From Gammaproteobacteria bacterium (GTDB lineage: Bacteria; Pseudomonadota; Gammaproteobacteria; Pseudomonadales; Azotimanducaceae): a stretch of 44,136 bases of DNA. The stretch covers positions 1 to 44,136 of the forward strand of contig JAPOXO010000010.1 of NCBI GenBank assembly GCA_026707045.1. Reading direction: 5' to 3'. This document shows, one piece after another, positions 42,452-44,136 of this stretch. The position numbers and the translations under genes were made by a program. Position 1 is the first letter of the stretch, and each line of letters opens with the position of its first letter. The notes beneath the pieces were generated by a model that saw only the letters and a list, made by a program, of their open reading frames with translations, was not told the DNA's origin and ran no database searches.

Positions 42452-43049
42452 ATCCGAGCCGGGTTCGGCAATCATTCTTGCTGCCGGCTATTCTCGTAGA
42501 TTTGGAAGCGATAAGCGAGTAACTCCATTTGGTAGCGGCACTTTACTTTCTCACACGTGCAGTTGCTATGTCGATGTATTTGACAGAGTAATTGTCGTGT
42601 TGCGACCTAACGAAACATGCTTGGCTTCCTCACTTCCGAAATCAGTAGAAATGGCAGTTTCCGAAAATGCCAAAGCAGGAATGTCTCAAAGTCTGATGGC
42701 TGGCGTAAGAGCCGCTGGCAGTTCGCCCTGGATCGTAATTGCCCTCGGCGACATGCCGTGTGTCGAGCAAACGACATTGCAATTGCTGCGCTCTGCACTC
42801 GAAAACAGCGACGATCAAGTTGTCAGATTGAAACACGGTGACAAGTTTGGAAATCCTGTTGGATTTCCGTCTAAATACTACAGACACCTGATGAGTCTTT
42901 CCGGAGACAAGGGTGCCAAGCACTTGTTTAATTCTGGCTTGCTGGAGTGTACTGTGCTGACTGTAGATGATCTGGGAATTCTGATTGACTTCGACCTGTC
43001 TGGAGATTTTGAAGTTCACTTCAACCAGGTATCCGACATCCATCAATAA
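42441..43049 (+). CDS. MobA-like molybdenum cofactor nucleotidyltransferase
   Basis: A 202-residue NTP transferase of the MocA/MobA-like group, with the pyrophosphorylase motif IILAAGYSRRFGSDKRVTPFGSGTLL, a conserved VIVVLRPNE strand, GMSQSLMAGVRAA, and VIALGDMPCVEQTTLQLL (acidic D in LGDMP), then KFGNPVGFPSKYYRHLMSLSGDKGAKHLF. Members attach CMP or GMP to molybdopterin to make the dinucleotide cofactor of molybdenum hydroxylases; pairing with xdhC favours the cytidylyl form. The start ATG lies inside the xdhC tail. Confidence 0.92.
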   Translation: MSVESEPGSAIILAAGYSRRFGSDKRVTPFGSGTLLSHTCSCYVDVFDRVIVVLRPNETCLASSLPKSVEMAVSENAKAGMSQSLMAGVRAAGSSPWIVIALGDMPCVEQTTLQLLRSALENSDDQVVRLKHGDKFGNPVGFPSKYYRHLMSLSGDKGAKHLFNSGLLECTVLTVDDLGILIDFDLSGDFEVHFNQVSDIHQ

Positions 43050-43700
43050 TTGAAATCAATTAGCTAACTATTGCGCTAATCACCCAGTACACAAACGAAG
43101 TCTTTGCTTTAAAGTTGTAAGCGAAGTCGAAACATTCTGTTACTTCGGATGAATTCGTTCGATTCAGTAAGGTAGTTTCATACAAAATCGCACTTTACAG
43201 AACTCGTTAGTGTTGTTGCCGTCGTTGGTTTCGTTTTGGTTCGTAGCGCTTTCCAGCTACGAGATTCGGAGGGGAGCCAGCAGTCTGTTCAGTTTTCAAG
43301 ACGAGTAGATCTTGGAAGACGTGTCGAAGGTAGCCAAAATCGGATGCAAGACTACGACATTGAGAGAACTCTAACGTATTTAGCAGGAGGGGAATCCTAC
43401 TTTGCACAGGAATTGGCACTAACAAGGAACACCGGTGAAGCTAAGACTTAGGTGTTTCTCTCGATGTTGTCTCAATCGGAGTTAATCGACCCTAGGAGAC
43501 TTCGGACCAGCCAACGAGCAGCTTCGGCTTGAAGAATTTGCTCGGCGGGAGTTTGCTCGTATCGACCAGCAGAAAGTTCACGAATGGGCTCTCGGCCAAG
43601 CAGTACCTGTTTCGTAATGAGCGGGAGAGCTTCTTGGATGATGAATTGAAATTGCTTCGATCACACTTTGCCGACGAAGTACGAGGCAATCTAGAACTCG

Positions 43701-43724
43701 GCTCATTTGTTATTAAGTGTTGAA
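43701..43724 (+). repeat. 24-bp inverted repeat, left copy
   Basis: This 24-base sequence (GCTCATTTG...GTGTTGAA) recurs in reverse complement at 44000-44023 with one mismatch (T/A at the eleventh base). The similarity stops sharply at both edges. In the plus frame it reads S-F-V-I-K-C-stop, and the other copy gives the same residues on the minus strand. Confidence 0.75.
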
Positions 43725-43784
43725 AACGAGGTAAATTGGCCCAGTGTTTGCTCCATGTGATTGATTTACAAGGCTAAGCTATCC

Positions 43785-43979
43785 ATGGACAAACAACAAT
43801 TTTCCTTTATGCTAGATCACTTGTGCGGTATGTCCTGTGATGAGCTGGAACAGCGGGAGGACCATGCCCGTTCGTTGCTCGGCAGTCCTAAAGACATGGA
43901 ATCTTTCAAGAATCTCGACCGATCGAAGACCGAAGTCAGACGATTCGACGGCACGCGCTCGGTGAGTGGGAAGTCTTGA
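43785..43979 (+). CDS. small hypothetical protein between inverted repeats
   Basis: A 64-residue frame starting MDKQQFSFMLDHLCGMSCDE, continuing with a charged helix (LEQREDHARSLLGSPKDMESFKNLD) and a basic tail. It is the only sizeable frame lying wholly between the two 24-bp repeats. Ribosome-binding evidence is weak (AAGG about 11 bases upstream). An ATT/ATG-type extension back to 43761 is possible. I recognise no family, and it may not be expressed. Confidence 0.25.
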   Translation: MDKQQFSFMLDHLCGMSCDELEQREDHARSLLGSPKDMESFKNLDRSKTEVRRFDGTRSVSGKS

Positions 43980-43999
43980 ACCCATCAAATGGAGAAGAA

Positions 44000-44023
44000 T
44001 TCAACACTTAATTACAAATGAGC
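44000..44023 (-). repeat. 24-bp inverted repeat, right copy
   Basis: Reverse-complement partner of 43701-43724, 23 of 24 bases identical. Together the two bound a 323-base segment. No target-site duplication is visible directly outside the repeats and no transposase is nearby, so a MITE-like element or a recombination site pair is only a possibility. Confidence 0.75.
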
Positions 44024-44136
44024 ACCCACACTCGCCGCTGTCGAGTTCGTATTCACGAAGGGAACTGACCGGGCCATCGATCCTCCCTCGACTATGCTGG
44101 TAGACCGGCTCGGTGGAGGCCCGTTTGTCAGTGGTG

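Larger units (their letters stand above)
43050..44136. other. 1.1-kb right end without a clear gene
   Basis: No confident gene here. On the plus strand, an open stretch at about 43176-43451 encodes a hydrophobic segment (VSVVAVVGFVLV) then a polar tail, but has no ATG. At 43475-43650 plausible protein-like frames exist on both strands (plus: ANEQLRLEEFARREF; minus: LLGREPIRELSAGRYEQ), neither with a start codon. The last ~110 bases look GC-richer than the rest of the window, with an open plus-strand frame running off the end. It could be decayed coding sequence or an accessory junction. It also carries the inverted repeats listed separately. Confidence 0.5.

Noticed and set aside
43701..44023. 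The inverted repeats as integron attC sites
   Set aside because: They lack paired GTTRRRY/RYYYAAC core sites in the right arrangement, and no integrase is present.

Overview
The window reads as a chromosomal segment of a gammaproteobacterium, probably an uncultured or marine one. The TopA carries a proteobacterial zinc-ribbon C-terminal region. TatD, Slt70-type transglycosylase, PepN, LexA, class 2 PyrD and the MoxR/DUF58/DUF4381/Bat operon are all of proteobacterial type. Coding density is high, GC looks moderate by eye, and TTG/GTG starts and short gene overlaps are common. I see no rRNA, tRNA, CRISPR array, prophage or intact insertion sequence, and I cannot name a genus from sequence alone.

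Layout. (1) 381-5796: a co-directional set of a small secreted protein, an outer-membrane barrel protein, a family 2 glycosyltransferase, a DUF547 protein, an ArsS-like radical SAM enzyme and a multi-spanning glycosyltransferase. This is a candidate arsenosugar or glycolipid pathway with envelope components. (2) 6022-10377: lexA, with a palindrome overlapping its promoter, convergent with topA and a membrane-anchored conserved hypothetical. (3) 10433-13601: universal stress protein, soluble lytic transglycosylase and tatD, followed on the minus strand by a glutaredoxin-like protein and a beta-barrel protein. (4) 14989-18429: an acetyltransferase, an S9 peptidase and a D-Ala-D-Ala-ligase-type ATP-grasp enzyme. 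A perfect 10-bp hairpin separates them from the convergent amt, and pyrD follows on the minus strand. (5) 20988-27840: a six-gene moxR-DUF58-DUF4381-batA-batB/C-batD operon with overlapping genes. (6) 28045-32235: ppk2, a solitary vsr, a luciferase-like oxidoreductase and an N-acyl-D-amino-acid-deacylase-like amidohydrolase that ends in a strong terminator. (7) 32525-39083: folE, a metallophosphatase, a UGA-containing gene, a small membrane protein, an SDR enzyme and pepN. (8) 39249-43049: an FG-GAP/DsbD-N fusion protein and an xdhC plus MobA-like cytidylyl/guanylyltransferase pair. (9) 43050-44136: no clear gene, but a pair of 24-bp inverted repeats.

The most notable observation is at 33907-34770. 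Two reading frames that would usually be called as separate genes are one protein of the glycine/sarcosine/betaine reductase selenoprotein B family. They are interrupted by an in-frame TGA in a U-P-V-C context, and a small hairpin of SECIS type lies just downstream. I read it as a selenoprotein, which implies that the genome encodes selenocysteine machinery (not in this window).

Other points worth attention are the ArsS-centred operon without an evident arsM, the FG-GAP/DsbD fusion, mutually exclusive hairpins ahead of xdhC, the lexA palindrome, and the inverted repeats near the right end.
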